Position numbers and translations under genes: made by a program
NCBI GenBank assembly: GCA_002422395.1
Contig: DIUY01000009.1
Span: forward strand, 62,306-126,305
Direction of reading: 5' to 3'
DNA length: 64,000 nt
Origin: Methylococcaceae bacterium UBA6146
GTDB taxonomy: Bacteria > Pseudomonadota > Gammaproteobacteria > Methylococcales > Methylomonadaceae
The notes under the pieces: generated by a model
Seen by the model: the letters and a program-made list of their open reading frames with translations, nothing else
What the model was told of the DNA's origin: nothing
Databases searched by the model: none
In this document: in pieces, positions 1-8,422 of the stretch
Layout of the letters: every line of letters starts with the position of its first letter
How positions within the stretch are numbered: the first letter of the stretch is position 1

Positions 1-569
1 TTATCATCCATCAATTGCAACAAAGCCGGAAAATCACGGTAATTGTCTTGCGTCAGCGTGAAGCGGATGCCGACTTTAATGCCTTTATCCAGACATAAAT
101 ACACACCGCGCAATGCGGCATCGAACGAACCCTTTTGCCGCCGGAATGCATCATGCGTGTCTTTAATGCCGTCCAGGCTGACCCCGATGTATTGGTAATC
201 AAGCGCGGCTATTTCAGCAATATTTTCCGTCGAAATTTTGGTGCCGTTGCTCGATAAGGCGACATAAAAGCCCATGTCTTTGGCACGGCGGGAAATTGCA
301 AAAATATCGGGGTGCAACAACGGCTCCCCGCCCGATAAAATCAGCACCGGGACTTTAAAGGCTTTTAGGTCTTCCATCACCGTGTAAATTTCCGATGTCG
401 TCAATTCGCCGGGAAAATCAATGTCTGTCGAAGTGGTATAGCAATGCTTGCAGGTGAGGTTGCAGCGGCGGATCAAATTCCAAATCACCACGGGGGCCGT
501 GGGTTTGCGGGCGGGTTTTATGGGAGTGGGGGCGATGAGTTCCCGCATGTAGTGGCTGAGTCTGAACAT
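1..569 (-). CDS. nirJ: NirJ, radical SAM heme d1 biosynthesis protein (partial)
   Basis: Radical SAM enzyme that acts on 12,18-didecarboxysiroheme during heme d1 synthesis by removing the two propionate side chains (family knowledge). The frame starts at an ATG whose complement lies at 567-569 and runs off the left edge after 189 codons. The 4Fe-4S motif CX3CX2C is visible at C36, C40 and C43, followed by a SAM-binding GGEP segment (LSGGEPLLHP). It lies downstream of nirH on the same strand but is separated from it by about 740 bases carrying an opposing toxin-antitoxin pair, so it probably needs its own promoter in the AT-rich stretch 570-677. The other gene order is the usual nirFDLGHJ. Confidence 0.93.
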   Translation of the reverse strand, partial: MFRLSHYMRELIAPTPIKPARKPTAPVVIWNLIRRCNLTCKHCYTTSTDIDFPGELTTSEIYTVMEDLKAFKVPVLILSGGEPLLHPDIFAISRRAKDMGFYVALSSNGTKISTENIAEIAALDYQYIGVSLDGIKDTHDAFRRQKGSFDAALRGVYLCLDKGIKVGIRFTLTQDNYRDFPALLQLMDD

Positions 570-677
570 TTTATTTTTGATAATTTAAGTTTTGGATGCT
601 ATCACTTTTAAATCTAGCGGGAGTTTAACAAATTGTTTAATATATAAATACTTTAAAATAGTTATTTTTTAGAAATT

Positions 678-938
678 ATGCGGCTGACAACTTCACAATT
701 ACAATCACGGCACAAGACCCTTATTGATGCTCTCAAACGTGGCGAGACCGTTGAAATAACGTATCACGGGCAAGTTTTAGGCATTGTCCACCCCGCTTCT
801 TCAGTCAAGGTTGACCGTAAAGCCCAAGAAGAAGCAATGGCAGATTTTTTCGGTATGCACAGCGATAGTCCAATTGACACCGTTGAAGACGAATTGCGGG
901 CTATCCGTACAAACCGCCGGGGTTTGCGTGATCTTTGA
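678..938 (+). CDS. Phd/YefM-like antitoxin
   Basis: An 86-residue protein of the Phd/YefM antitoxin type. The N-terminus (MRLTTSQLQSRHKTLIDALK) followed by ETVEITYHGQVLGIVHP matches the DNA-binding beta-alpha pattern of this family, in which a short conserved segment precedes a strand with a 'G..lg.l.p' ending. The C-terminal part (about 45-86) is charged and would wrap the toxin. It overlaps the start of the PIN-domain gene by 11 bases, as expected for translational coupling. Such proteins neutralise the toxin and repress their own promoter, which would lie in the AT-rich stretch 570-677 shared with nirJ. The pair sits opposite to the flanking nir genes. Confidence 0.85.
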   Translation: MRLTTSQLQSRHKTLIDALKRGETVEITYHGQVLGIVHPASSVKVDRKAQEEAMADFFGMHSDSPIDTVEDELRAIRTNRRGLRDL

Positions 939-1311
939 CACTAATATCCTGATCTATGCAGACCGTGGGGTTGTGTCCGCCAAAGAGTTGCTTATGGACA
1001 CGCCACAACGTGCCATTTCCGCAGTGACTTACATGGAATATGTGCCGTTTTGCCGTAATAAGCGGGAATTGGCCATTTTTGAAAAAATGCTCAAAGCCCT
1101 GCGATTCACCATTTACGAAATCGACGTGGACATCTCTTATCAGGCTCGGCAAATAGTTAAGCGATATGCCCTAAGCCATAGTATGGAAATGGGCGATGCA
1201 CTGATTGCCGCTACCGCTTTGGCAAAAAATGAAACGCTTTGCACCAGTAACAGTAAGCATTTTGTCGTGGTGAAAGGGTTGGTGCTGGAAAACTACAAGC
1301 CAACTATTTAA
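928..1311 (+). CDS. PIN-domain (VapC-like) toxin
   Basis: Predicted Mg-dependent RNase toxin of 127 residues. I place the start at the GTG at 928, giving MIFDTNILIYA, because the first catalytic Asp of PIN domains normally sits 3-5 residues from the start. Longer versions of this frame lack that fit and run through the antitoxin gene. The acidic set is visible: D4, E in TYMEY, D in MGDALIAATAL. The stop codon shares the palindromic TTAA at 1308-1311 with the stop of nirH, so the two convergent genes abut exactly. A Phd-type antitoxin with a PIN toxin is a common type II combination. The target RNA cannot be read from sequence. Confidence 0.85.
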   Translation: MIFDTNILIYADRGVVSAKELLMDTPQRAISAVTYMEYVPFCRNKRELAIFEKMLKALRFTIYEIDVDISYQARQIVKRYALSHSMEMGDALIAATALAKNETLCTSNSKHFVVVKGLVLENYKPTI

Positions 1312-1778
1312 CGGCTACGGAACCCCGTTTTTTTCAATATCTTCGTACTGTACAGCACCTCATTGCCATGACACTGATTGCCCAACACATCGGCGATTTG
1401 CCGGATTTGCCGGTCGGCTTCCGCTTGGGTTTTACCATGCACCATCGCAAACAAGTTGTAAGGCCATTCGGGCAGATGCCGTGGGCGGTGGTAGCAATGG
1501 CTGACAAAAGGCAGTTGCCCGACTTGCCGCCCCAGTTCGTCTATCTGCCCGTCCGGCACATCCCAAACAGTCATGCCGTTAAAGCGGTAGCCCAGTTTGT
1601 AATGGTTAGGCACGGCACCGATGCGGCGGATGATGCCGCTGTCTTGCATTGCCATTAGGCGGCGCATCACTTCGGCTGTGCTTAAGTTCAATTGCCCGGC
1701 AAGGGTTTGGTAAGGTTCCGGTGTCAGCGGCAAGCCCGCTTGGGTGGCGTGCATGATGCGGCGGTCGGTGGCGTCCAT
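1308..1778 (-). CDS. nirH: NirH, siroheme decarboxylase subunit
   Basis: A 156-residue Lrp/AsnC-like protein of the siroheme decarboxylase complex NirDLGH, which converts siroheme to 12,18-didecarboxysiroheme in the cytoplasm (family knowledge). An N-terminal winged helix (about 5-60, ending RRIGAVPNHYKLGYRFNGM) is followed by an Lrp-like ligand-binding half carrying the conserved WPYNLFAMVHG segment. The segment VPNHYxLGYRxNGMxVWDVPD distinguishes NirH from the paralogous NirL. It starts one base after the nirG stop and is the last gene of the nirFDLGH run before the toxin-antitoxin insertion. Confidence 0.9.
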   Translation of the reverse strand: MDATDRRIMHATQAGLPLTPEPYQTLAGQLNLSTAEVMRRLMAMQDSGIIRRIGAVPNHYKLGYRFNGMTVWDVPDGQIDELGRQVGQLPFVSHCYHRPRHLPEWPYNLFAMVHGKTQAEADRQIRQIADVLGNQCHGNEVLYSTKILKKTGFRSR

Positions 1779-1779
1779 G

Positions 1780-2223
1780 TTAGGCTTCCAGTTTGAGGTT
1801 GACGAAATATTCTTTCAGTTTGGGCATGTTGTAGACGGCCAAGCCGGTTTGTCCCTCAATGGCGCTGATTGTTTGCTGCTGTTGGGCAGGCGTTTCGGTG
1901 GCCAGCACAAACCACATGTTCAGCTCATGAGAACGGGCATAGTTGTGGGCGACTTCGGGGAAGGCGTTGATGATGTCCGTGACTTCTTCAAAACGTTCGG
2001 CGGGGACTTTAATGGCTGCCAAGGTCAGTGCGCCACCCATTTGCTCTGCGTTGTACAATGGCCCGAAGCGGGTCAAGAAGCCTTTAGCCAGTAAGGCTTT
2101 AAGCCGCGCCAACAATTCGGTTTCACTGATGTTTAACGACTCGGCGACTTGGAAGTAAGGCGCGTCACAGATAGGAAAGCCCGCTTGCAAGGTGTTGATG
2201 ATGTTGCGGTCGATGTCATCCAT
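1780..2223 (-). CDS. nirG: NirG, siroheme decarboxylase subunit
   Basis: A 147-residue paralogue of NirD in the NirDLGH siroheme decarboxylase. The start at MDDIDRNIINTLQ (2223) is preferred over longer in-frame versions because it begins directly with the winged helix and overlaps the nirL stop by 8 bases, matching the tight packing of the operon. The hallmark LTRFGPLYNAEQMGGALTLAA and the HNYARSHELNMWFVLA stretch are present. The His in HNYxRxHxxNxWFV is conserved among NirD/NirG proteins. Confidence 0.9.
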   Translation of the reverse strand: MDDIDRNIINTLQAGFPICDAPYFQVAESLNISETELLARLKALLAKGFLTRFGPLYNAEQMGGALTLAAIKVPAERFEEVTDIINAFPEVAHNYARSHELNMWFVLATETPAQQQQTISAIEGQTGLAVYNMPKLKEYFVNLKLEA

Positions 2224-2716
2224 TGGCCGTCGCCTTGGTGTGTTGGGTTTGATAATTCGCCCCCCGCTGCTTAAAACAGCGGCGGCTGAACAAAATCTGC
2301 CGCTCAAAATGCGCCAGGCCGCAGGCATTGTCGAGCTGTGCCAATTGCGCCAGCACCGTGGCGCGGTCTTTGCCGTGGATCATACAATACAGGTTGTAAG
2401 GCCATTCTGGGTGTTTGGGGCGTTGGTAACACAGGGTCACAAAACTAAAGCGGCTGATATGTTTGCCCAGTGGTTTGATAAGCCCGTCAGGCACATTCCA
2501 AACGATCATGGCATTGGCGCGGTAGCCTAGCGGGCGGTGTTTGACAATGACGCCTAGCCGCTTAATCAGCCCATCGGCTTTTAGCGCTGTCAAGCGGCGG
2601 ATAACTTCCGTCTCGTTTAGGCCGATTTCCATGCCGATTTGTGCGTAAGGCCTAGGGCATAAGGGCAAGCCGGCGGAAATCCGCGCCAACAGTTTAAGAT
2701 CAAGTGCATCAGGCAT
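2216..2716 (-). CDS. nirL: NirL, siroheme decarboxylase subunit
   Basis: A 166-residue Lrp-like subunit of NirDLGH. It carries IKRLGVIVKHRPLGYRANAM, VWNVPDG, VTLCYQRPKHPEWPYNLYC and a C-terminal FSRRCFKQRGA, all typical of NirL. It overlaps nirD upstream by 8 bases and nirG downstream by 8 bases, so the four subunits are almost certainly co-translated. Its sequence is closer to NirH than to NirD/NirG, fitting the usual pairing of one D/G-type with one L/H-type chain. Confidence 0.9.
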   Translation of the reverse strand: MPDALDLKLLARISAGLPLCPRPYAQIGMEIGLNETEVIRRLTALKADGLIKRLGVIVKHRPLGYRANAMIVWNVPDGLIKPLGKHISRFSFVTLCYQRPKHPEWPYNLYCMIHGKDRATVLAQLAQLDNACGLAHFERQILFSRRCFKQRGANYQTQHTKATANG

Positions 2717-3173
2717 GTTGCAAGTCCAGTTTAAAGCCTAAATCAATGAAAAAATCATCGACCAACGGCAGTTGCAAGGCCGGAAAGCCGGTTTGTTGCT
2801 CTATGTTTTCGATGACTTGCTGCAACTGCGCGGCATTGGCGGCAACCGCGACAAACCACAAATTAAGCCGATGTTCGCGCTCGTAATTGTGGTTGATTTC
2901 GGGGAACGCGCTGATTTTATCCGCCACCGTTTGTAATTGTGCGGCGGGTATCGCCATTGCCACTAACGTGCTGGCGCCGATATGGTTGGGCGGGATGACC
3001 GCGCCGATGCGGCTGATGAATTGCTGCGCGTTCAGTTCCGCCAACGCGGTGATGACCTCGGTTTCAGTCACCCCCAATTGTTCGGCAATATCGCGGTACG
3101 GTGTGGGCGATAACGGAAAGTCACGTTGGAAATCGTTTAACAGGCGTTTTTGCAAATCGGTCAGCATGGTCAA
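2709..3173 (-). CDS. nirD: NirD, siroheme decarboxylase subunit
   Basis: A 154-residue first subunit of NirDLGH. Visible are the N-terminal winged helix, the segment ISRIGAVIPPNHIGASTLVA and the conserved HNYEREHRLNLWFVA stretch. Its start overlaps the nirF stop by 4 bases (ATGA type). ATGs at codons 1 and 3 are both possible starts, and the first gives the coupled overlap. The order nirF-D-L-G-H is the same as in classical cd1-nitrite-reductase organisms, although no nirS is present in this window. Confidence 0.9.
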   Translation of the reverse strand: MTMLTDLQKRLLNDFQRDFPLSPTPYRDIAEQLGVTETEVITALAELNAQQFISRIGAVIPPNHIGASTLVAMAIPAAQLQTVADKISAFPEINHNYEREHRLNLWFVAVAANAAQLQQVIENIEQQTGFPALQLPLVDDFFIDLGFKLDLQHA

Positions 3174-4348
3174 AGCCCAATCTTATGCGCCCTCGCGCTG
3201 AAAAAAATCCCGTTGGGGTGACGGGCGGGCAGGCGCATGACTTCCTGCAAGTTGGCGGTGTCATAAACCACCAGTTGGTTATCATCACGCAATGCCGCCC
3301 AGACTTGTTCGCCGCGTGGGGTAAATTCCATGTGCAATACGGCTTTGCCGGGGGTGAGCGTGGCGTTGACTTTTAAGTCCTTCACATCAATGATTTGTAA
3401 ATGGTTATTGTCGGGCATGGCAAAGTTGACCCACACTTGCCGCGCATCAGGCCGCGCCATGACAAACACCGGTTGCCCGATGACAGGGATGGTTTTTAGT
3501 AATGTCCAATTGCGTTTGTCGATCACCAGCACTTCATGCTTGCCAATGGCGGGCGCAAACAGCACATCACCGGCCATTGCCCAGCCTTCCAGATGCGGCA
3601 TTTTGTACACGGGCAGTTTGTCATCCTCTTTGCCGTAATTTGGCAAGATGCGTTTTATGCCGGCGGCGGTGTCCCATAAATCCAATAAGGCCAAGCCGCT
3701 TTCGCCAAACAATCCGGCGATATAAAAGCGGCCTTCCGGCGACATCAAGGCATCGTAAGGTTCTTTGCCGATGTTTTTGAATTTTTCGACGGCGGGTTTT
3801 TGTGGGTTTTTCATGTCCAGTGTCCAGATTTCTCCGGCATCAAACAGGCTGAAGACAAATTTTTGCCCTGGCGCATCCACCAAGCCGACCACTTTCGAGC
3901 GTTTGCCGGGCGCGTATTCGGTGGGAATATCGGCGACCAATTCCAAGGTGTCGGCGGCAAACACCTTCACGCCGCCGGGTTCGTAATTGGATACGGCGAT
4001 TAGTTTGCCGTCTTGGGAAATCGCCCCGCCAATGCTGTTGCCGCCCTGCACGATGCGCTGGGCCAGCTTATCTTGCAGCAGGTCGATTTTGCTTAAGCCG
4101 CCATCACGGCCAAAAACGTAGGCATAGCGCTGGTCTCGGGAGAACACCACCGACGCATGGGACAAATCGCCCAGGCCTTCGATTCTCGCCAACTGCGCAT
4201 GATGGGTGGTGTTGACGATGAGCGCCGCGCTGTCTTCGCGCTCGATGACAAAGCCTAAGTCGCCGGTGGCGCGGGGTTCGGCGAGCGCGTTGAAAGACAG
4301 CAGTAACGCCAGAAGCGTTTTTTTAATTTTCCAAATCAAATTTTTCAC
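3170..4348 (-). CDS. nirF: NirF, heme d1 biosynthesis protein
   Basis: A cytochrome-d1-like eight-bladed propeller protein that acts late in heme d1 synthesis, generally in the periplasm. The body (GDLGFVIERED, GNSIGGAISQDGKLIAVSNY, ARHPNGIFFSARAHKIGL) matches NirF. No ATG precedes the mature part. A GTG at 4348 gives a short basic N-terminus plus a hydrophobic segment (KKTLLALLLSFNALA), a plausible signal peptide; a TTG at 4387 would add 13 residues. I prefer the GTG start. It is first of the coupled nirFDLGH run. I found no clear FNR/DNR box upstream, only a family A repeat at 4573-4681. Confidence 0.9.
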   Translation of the reverse strand: MKNLIWKIKKTLLALLLSFNALAEPRATGDLGFVIEREDSAALIVNTTHHAQLARIEGLGDLSHASVVFSRDQRYAYVFGRDGGLSKIDLLQDKLAQRIVQGGNSIGGAISQDGKLIAVSNYEPGGVKVFAADTLELVADIPTEYAPGKRSKVVGLVDAPGQKFVFSLFDAGEIWTLDMKNPQKPAVEKFKNIGKEPYDALMSPEGRFYIAGLFGESGLALLDLWDTAAGIKRILPNYGKEDDKLPVYKMPHLEGWAMAGDVLFAPAIGKHEVLVIDKRNWTLLKTIPVIGQPVFVMARPDARQVWVNFAMPDNNHLQIIDVKDLKVNATLTPGKAVLHMEFTPRGEQVWAALRDDNQLVVYDTANLQEVMRLPARHPNGIFFSARAHKIGL

Positions 4349-4572
4349 CTTATTGCCAAAATCATGGACAAATATTTTTTGGGCCAAAGCCTAAGGGACT
4401 GGCAGCCGTAGCATCTTAGCCATTGTAAAAAACGTACTTGACCAAGTTGTTTTGCACACGTCCCTAACTTTAGGTGCCCATTAATTTTTGGTAATGGCTG
4501 AATTGGAACTGGCTTAACTTACTAGCCACGACAGTCAATTGACAACCATCACCCTTTTTCACTTATTTGTTT

Positions 4573-4681
4573 GGTAGTGGGTTAAATCTGTAATTTTAGT
4601 TCGTAATGTGGAGTGCAAACCTGGGTTTGCGCCTGTACAAGCCTAGGCTTGTACTCCAGCCACCAGATTTAACCCACTACC
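4573..4681. mobile_element. Family A palindromic MITE, copy 1
   Basis: A 109-bp element with imperfect terminal inverted repeats (GGTAGTGGGTTAAATCTG at the left, its complement at the right) and an internal palindrome around AAGCCTAGGCTT. It is flanked by the direct repeat ATTTGTTT on both sides (4565-4572 and 4682-4689), an 8-bp target-site duplication. Two near-identical copies lie at 18195 and 20919. It has no coding capacity, so it must be moved in trans. Confidence 0.92.
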
Positions 4682-4781
4682 ATTTGTTTATACGCTGAAT
4701 TGTCATTTTTTTCAGTTTTTGCAAGTTGCCGTAGGACACGCATCGCGTGAACTGTGCAAAAAAACAGGCCTTTTAAGAAAA

Positions 4782-5345
4782 TTACCCGTTGTTAAGCGCA
4801 CGGGCTTTATGGCGCAAAATCTCCAGCACCAATTTATCGACGACACGCAGCACGTCTTCTTTCAGCCGGGCGTCAAGGCGCGTCACCGCGCAACCAAAAC
4901 CATGTTCACGGACGTACTGGTGGTATTCAACCAATAAGGTGTTGGTGTTGTTGTCGTCATAGTGGGTGATGGCGATAATTGACGGGTGTTTTTTTAAAAA
5001 ATCTTTATGGAATTGCAAGAAATAGTCCAATTCGCCAAGCGGGTCGGTATGGCCGTTATTAATCATAACAATCATGCCTTCAGCCCCTTTGCATAATAAG
5101 CTGGCCATAAAGTCAAACCGCCGTTGCCCGGGGGTGCCGTAAATGTGCAGCTTAGTGCCATGCAGATGGACAATGCCATATTCCATCGCCACGGTGGTTG
5201 ACGGCTTGCGGTGCAGGGCTTCGGCTTCGCTCGCCTTAGCCTCCGTACCGGCAACCGGCACCTCACTGATTGCATTAATGCTTGTGGTTTTACCCGAACC
5301 TACATTGCCTACAAAAATAAGCTTAAGAGCATCTGAATCATTCAT
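4782..5345 (-). CDS. Ras-like small GTPase (COG2229/MglA-like), copy 1
   Basis: Predicted cytoplasmic GTP-binding switch protein of 187 residues. G1 is GNVGSGKTTS; the switch I Thr lies in STTVAMEYG; G3 reads YGTPGQRRF, the PGQ form seen in MglA-type proteins rather than DTAGQ; the G4 position reads THYD rather than NKxD. I chose the start at MNDSDALK (5345) because the paralogue at 12014-12544 begins MNNSDALK. The two are very similar, but this copy has a short insertion (EAEALHR) before switch I. It lies 72 bases downstream of a receiver/HATPase gene on the same strand. Partners and effectors are unknown. Confidence 0.85.
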   Translation of the reverse strand: MNDSDALKLIFVGNVGSGKTTSINAISEVPVAGTEAKASEAEALHRKPSTTVAMEYGIVHLHGTKLHIYGTPGQRRFDFMASLLCKGAEGMIVMINNGHTDPLGELDYFLQFHKDFLKKHPSIIAITHYDDNNTNTLLVEYHQYVREHGFGCAVTRLDARLKEDVLRVVDKLVLEILRHKARALNNG

Positions 5346-5417
5346 AATCATCGTTATTATAATTTGTCGATTAAGTAGAGCTTTGGGTTGCTTATTGAGC
5401 CATTCATAATTTTTGCG

Positions 5418-6521
5418 TTATGCGGTTTGCAAAACCGCTTTCATGCAGCAGCCACGTCCGACCGCGCTGTCCACACTGATGCTGCCACCCGATTTTTCGA
5501 TGAAATGGCATGCTAAGGCTAACCCTAAACCTGCACAAACGTCTGGCAATTTAGTGCTGAATAAGGGGGCAGAAATTAAAGAGTACATGTTTTCGGCAAT
5601 ATCGGCATTATTGTCACAAACCGATAAAACCAACTGGTGGTCATCTGTGGGTTTAATGTTGATTTTAATACGGGGCTGCGGGCAGCCTTGTAACGCATTA
5701 TGCGCATTAAGCAACAAATGTACCAAAACGTGCATTAAACCCTCGGAACCGCACATGACGGGCGGAAGATTGGCGGCAATATCTGTCTCAATATGAATAT
5801 TGGCGGCTTTCATTTTACTGTCGAGCAGTTCTAAAACTTGCTTTAAGACCTGTTTAATGTCACAGGATTCTGTGCTCGGCTGGTTGGAAATGGACTTGAT
5901 ATACAGCCCCATATTGTGCACAACCAGATCAATGCGCTCAATCTGTCCGGTGGCTTGGGCCAATAATTCCGCCAGTTGATTGTTATCAGGGCTTAGGGTT
6001 TGTGCTTGTCCGATAGCGGCTTGCAATTTTTGCAAGGGTTTGTTGATTTCATTGGTGACGCTGGTGATCAATGTGCCTACAGAGGCTAAATTTTCCAGTT
6101 GCAATAGATGGGCTTGGCGATTTTGCAATTGCTTAAAATAAGCGCGGCTTTGCAAAAGATTTTTTACCCGCACTAATAATTCGATCCTATTGGCTGGCTT
6201 ATTAAGAAAATCATCAACACCGATTTCTAAGGCTTGGATGCGTTTATCGTGCTCATCTATAGATGTTGTCACTACGATGGGAATTTGGCGCGTTTCGGGG
6301 TCTTCTTTTAGTTTTTGCGCAACTTGAAAACCGCTTAATCCCGGCATGATCAAATCCAGCAAGATCAAGTCAGGTATGTTTTCGCTTATTGTTGCGAATG
6401 CTTGCGGGCCGTTTGCGGCAATAATTACCTTATATCCCTCAGCTTCCAGGAGAATTTTCAGAAATTCTTGTTGAAAAGAATCGTCATCTACAATTAAAAC
6501 AGTATGGGTGTTTGGCTTCAT
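5418..6521 (-). CDS. Receiver-HATPase hybrid protein lacking the kinase His
   Basis: A 367-residue protein. Residues 1-120 form a CheY-like receiver with acidic D12-D14, phospho-acceptor D56 and K108 (FLNKPA). A coiled segment leads to a dimerisation helix of HisKA type, SVGTLITSVTNEINKPL. Here the position that is His in functional kinases (AHEINNPL) is N157, while the adjacent Glu is kept. The HATPase half has an N box with N272 and a GLGLALA G2 box, but the G1 box reads DNNADI instead of DxGxG. I infer a non-phosphorylating scaffold or phosphatase-like regulator controlled through D56. It lies between two GTPase genes on the same strand, which suggests a joint signalling cassette. Confidence 0.85.
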   Translation of the reverse strand: MKPNTHTVLIVDDDSFQQEFLKILLEAEGYKVIIAANGPQAFATISENIPDLILLDLIMPGLSGFQVAQKLKEDPETRQIPIVVTTSIDEHDKRIQALEIGVDDFLNKPANRIELLVRVKNLLQSRAYFKQLQNRQAHLLQLENLASVGTLITSVTNEINKPLQKLQAAIGQAQTLSPDNNQLAELLAQATGQIERIDLVVHNMGLYIKSISNQPSTESCDIKQVLKQVLELLDSKMKAANIHIETDIAANLPPVMCGSEGLMHVLVHLLLNAHNALQGCPQPRIKINIKPTDDHQLVLSVCDNNADIAENMYSLISAPLFSTKLPDVCAGLGLALACHFIEKSGGSISVDSAVGRGCCMKAVLQTA

Positions 6522-6679
6522 AAGGTGTCGTTATCCAATGAAATTAGTGACAGAGCGTAATAAAAATGGGGTATATGGCGGCAACTAATAAGTCATTTAA
6601 CCTAGTTATCGTCGGGGTGGCCCCTTACCACCCACATTTGTTTTTAGCAGTCGGTTTGCACGGCAATTCTTAGCTGGAT

Positions 6680-7219
6680 TTACAAATATTCCAAACTCGC
6701 GAGTAGGGTCTCCAGTAAAATGATGACATCTTCGGGGTTACGGGCGTCAATATGCAGCACCGGCCACGGGTCTCCGCGTTCCTCAAGCACTTGATAATAC
6801 TCATTAATAGTGGGCTGTGCGCATTTGTCAAAATGGGTGATGCCAATGACAGCCGCATGGTTTTGTAAAAATGCGCTGTTCAAGTTTAAAAAATAATCCA
6901 ATTCTTCAAAGGGCTTTTCGTGTGTGTTGTCAATTAAGATGACCAATCCTAAAGCCCCTTGGGTCAATATTGGGCACATAAAATCAAAACGGCGCTGCCC
7001 TGGCGTACCATAAAGGTAGATTTTTTCGCCATCGTCGAGCGTCAATTGGCCGTAATCCATGGCCACTGTGGTTGTGCGTTTCCTTTTTATGATGATTTCT
7101 TCGCTAGGCTTGACTTCGGTTGAAATAGTGTCAACTTCACTGATTGCCTTGATTGCCGTGGTTTTTCCGGCACCGACACTGCCGGTAAAAACAAACTTAA
7201 TTTTTTCGGATTTATTCAT
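6680..7219 (-). CDS. Ras-like small GTPase (COG2229/MglA-like), copy 2
   Basis: A 179-residue GTPase with G1 GSVGAGKTTA, switch I Thr in TTTVAMDYG, G3 YGTPGQRRF and THFD at the G4 position. The ATG at 7219 (MNKSEKIKF) is chosen over a TTG five codons earlier. It begins 7 bases after the upstream 332-residue gene ends, so the two are probably co-transcribed. It differs more from copies 1 and 3 than those do from each other. Family knowledge: such GTPases act with regulator or receiver proteins in polarity and motility control, but no such role can be shown here. Confidence 0.85.
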   Translation of the reverse strand: MNKSEKIKFVFTGSVGAGKTTAIKAISEVDTISTEVKPSEEIIIKRKRTTTVAMDYGQLTLDDGEKIYLYGTPGQRRFDFMCPILTQGALGLVILIDNTHEKPFEELDYFLNLNSAFLQNHAAVIGITHFDKCAQPTINEYYQVLEERGDPWPVLHIDARNPEDVIILLETLLASLEYL

Positions 7220-7226
7220 AGAGGTC

Positions 7227-8225
7227 TTAAGCAACTAATTGTAAAGTTTCGTTAAGACGCTTGCCAATTTTTTCAAGTAACTGCTTTTGTTCGTCATTAA
7301 TTGTCTTTTCGTGAACATCAGTGTGTTGGCTGTGGGCTATCAGGCCAATCACTTTACAGGCATTATAAAAATTGTGGATCTGAGCGATGGGGATGCCCGT
7401 GCTAGCTTGCACCGTATCCAAATCAACCGCATTGCTATGCATGTAGGCCGCTAATTTTACCAGTCGCTTACAGCCGGGTAAGTTGAGGTTTGGCCAGCGT
7501 TTTAATTGCACGATGTCACCTTTTTGGTGGCCTTCGATGAGCTTGCCTTGTGAACAGGTAAACGTGGTGAACCAAAGCAGGTGGGTTAAAGGTTGGGCTT
7601 TCAGCTCTTGGCCGGCTGTTGCTGTTAGTAATTGCTGTGCGGTGATGTTGGCAATTTGCAGCGTGTCGGTGGCAAAAAAATAAGGTTCTAGCTGTTCTAG
7701 GGTGGACTTGGTGTAGTAACTGTTCTGTTCAGCGTCAACATATAAGGTGAGGTCGGCATGTTGATGGGCCAGTTTAAAAGCTTGGGGAGTTTTTGCAGGG
7801 GTCAATAAATGGCCTAAGAAACCTTGTTGTGGATTAAAGTGGCTAGTTTCAAAAATGGGGGTGGGTTGGTTTTCTGGTGGGGAAGGGGACGAGGAGGCGA
7901 TTTTATTGTCGCTAAGTTGGTTAAAGAATTCAACCAGATAACGCAACGAAGGGACATCTTGTTCACCCCAAAAGAATTGATGCCCATCGACAATTAGCGC
8001 ATTGTCTGAGCGTCTTATAAAAATACATTGCTGACGGGGCAAGTGCTTAAGTATTTCGTGCGCGTCCATTTGCGTAATAAGCCGCTCTTTAATCAAGTAA
8101 AAGTCAGCGGGGACGCTTTCGGTAATTTTCCACGCTTGCTTAAGCTGGGGGTCAGCCAAAGCCAATACGGCTGAAAATCGCGCCTTCTCAACATCGCTAA
8201 AACCTATCATTTTTAAAGTGTTCAT
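7227..8225 (-). CDS. Unknown protein upstream of GTPase, possible C-terminal winged helix
   Basis: A 332-residue protein that I do not recognise. Residues 1-110 resemble an alternating alpha/beta, receiver-like fold (MIGFSDVEKARF and ADFYLIKERL). A Pro/Ser-rich linker lies near 112-125. The middle is a mixed domain, and residues 255-305 look like a helix-turn-helix (DLDTVQASTGIPIAQIHNFY followed by NACKVIGLI). It has no signal peptide or membrane segment. It is the first gene of the minus-strand group 8225 to 4782 and lies 7 bases from GTPase copy 2, so it is a candidate direct partner such as a GTPase-activating or adaptor protein. That role is inference from position only. Confidence 0.6.
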   Translation of the reverse strand: MNTLKMIGFSDVEKARFSAVLALADPQLKQAWKITESVPADFYLIKERLITQMDAHEILKHLPRQQCIFIRRSDNALIVDGHQFFWGEQDVPSLRYLVEFFNQLSDNKIASSSPSPPENQPTPIFETSHFNPQQGFLGHLLTPAKTPQAFKLAHQHADLTLYVDAEQNSYYTKSTLEQLEPYFFATDTLQIANITAQQLLTATAGQELKAQPLTHLLWFTTFTCSQGKLIEGHQKGDIVQLKRWPNLNLPGCKRLVKLAAYMHSNAVDLDTVQASTGIPIAQIHNFYNACKVIGLIAHSQHTDVHEKTINDEQKQLLEKIGKRLNETLQLVA

Positions 8226-8422
8226 GTTTGTGTTGCGGCCATTGGGTTTTGAGGTTTTAGTGGGAACTTAAATTTTTCATATTGGTAAGTTACCACGAAA
8301 ATTTAAAAGCTTTTAAGAACGGTTTTGTTTTATAGCATAACTGGATATATTAGCAAAATCTAAATTAACAGTAAGAAAAGTAGGGGTTTATTGAGGGGTT
8401 CGGCAAAAATAACTTCCTTGAA

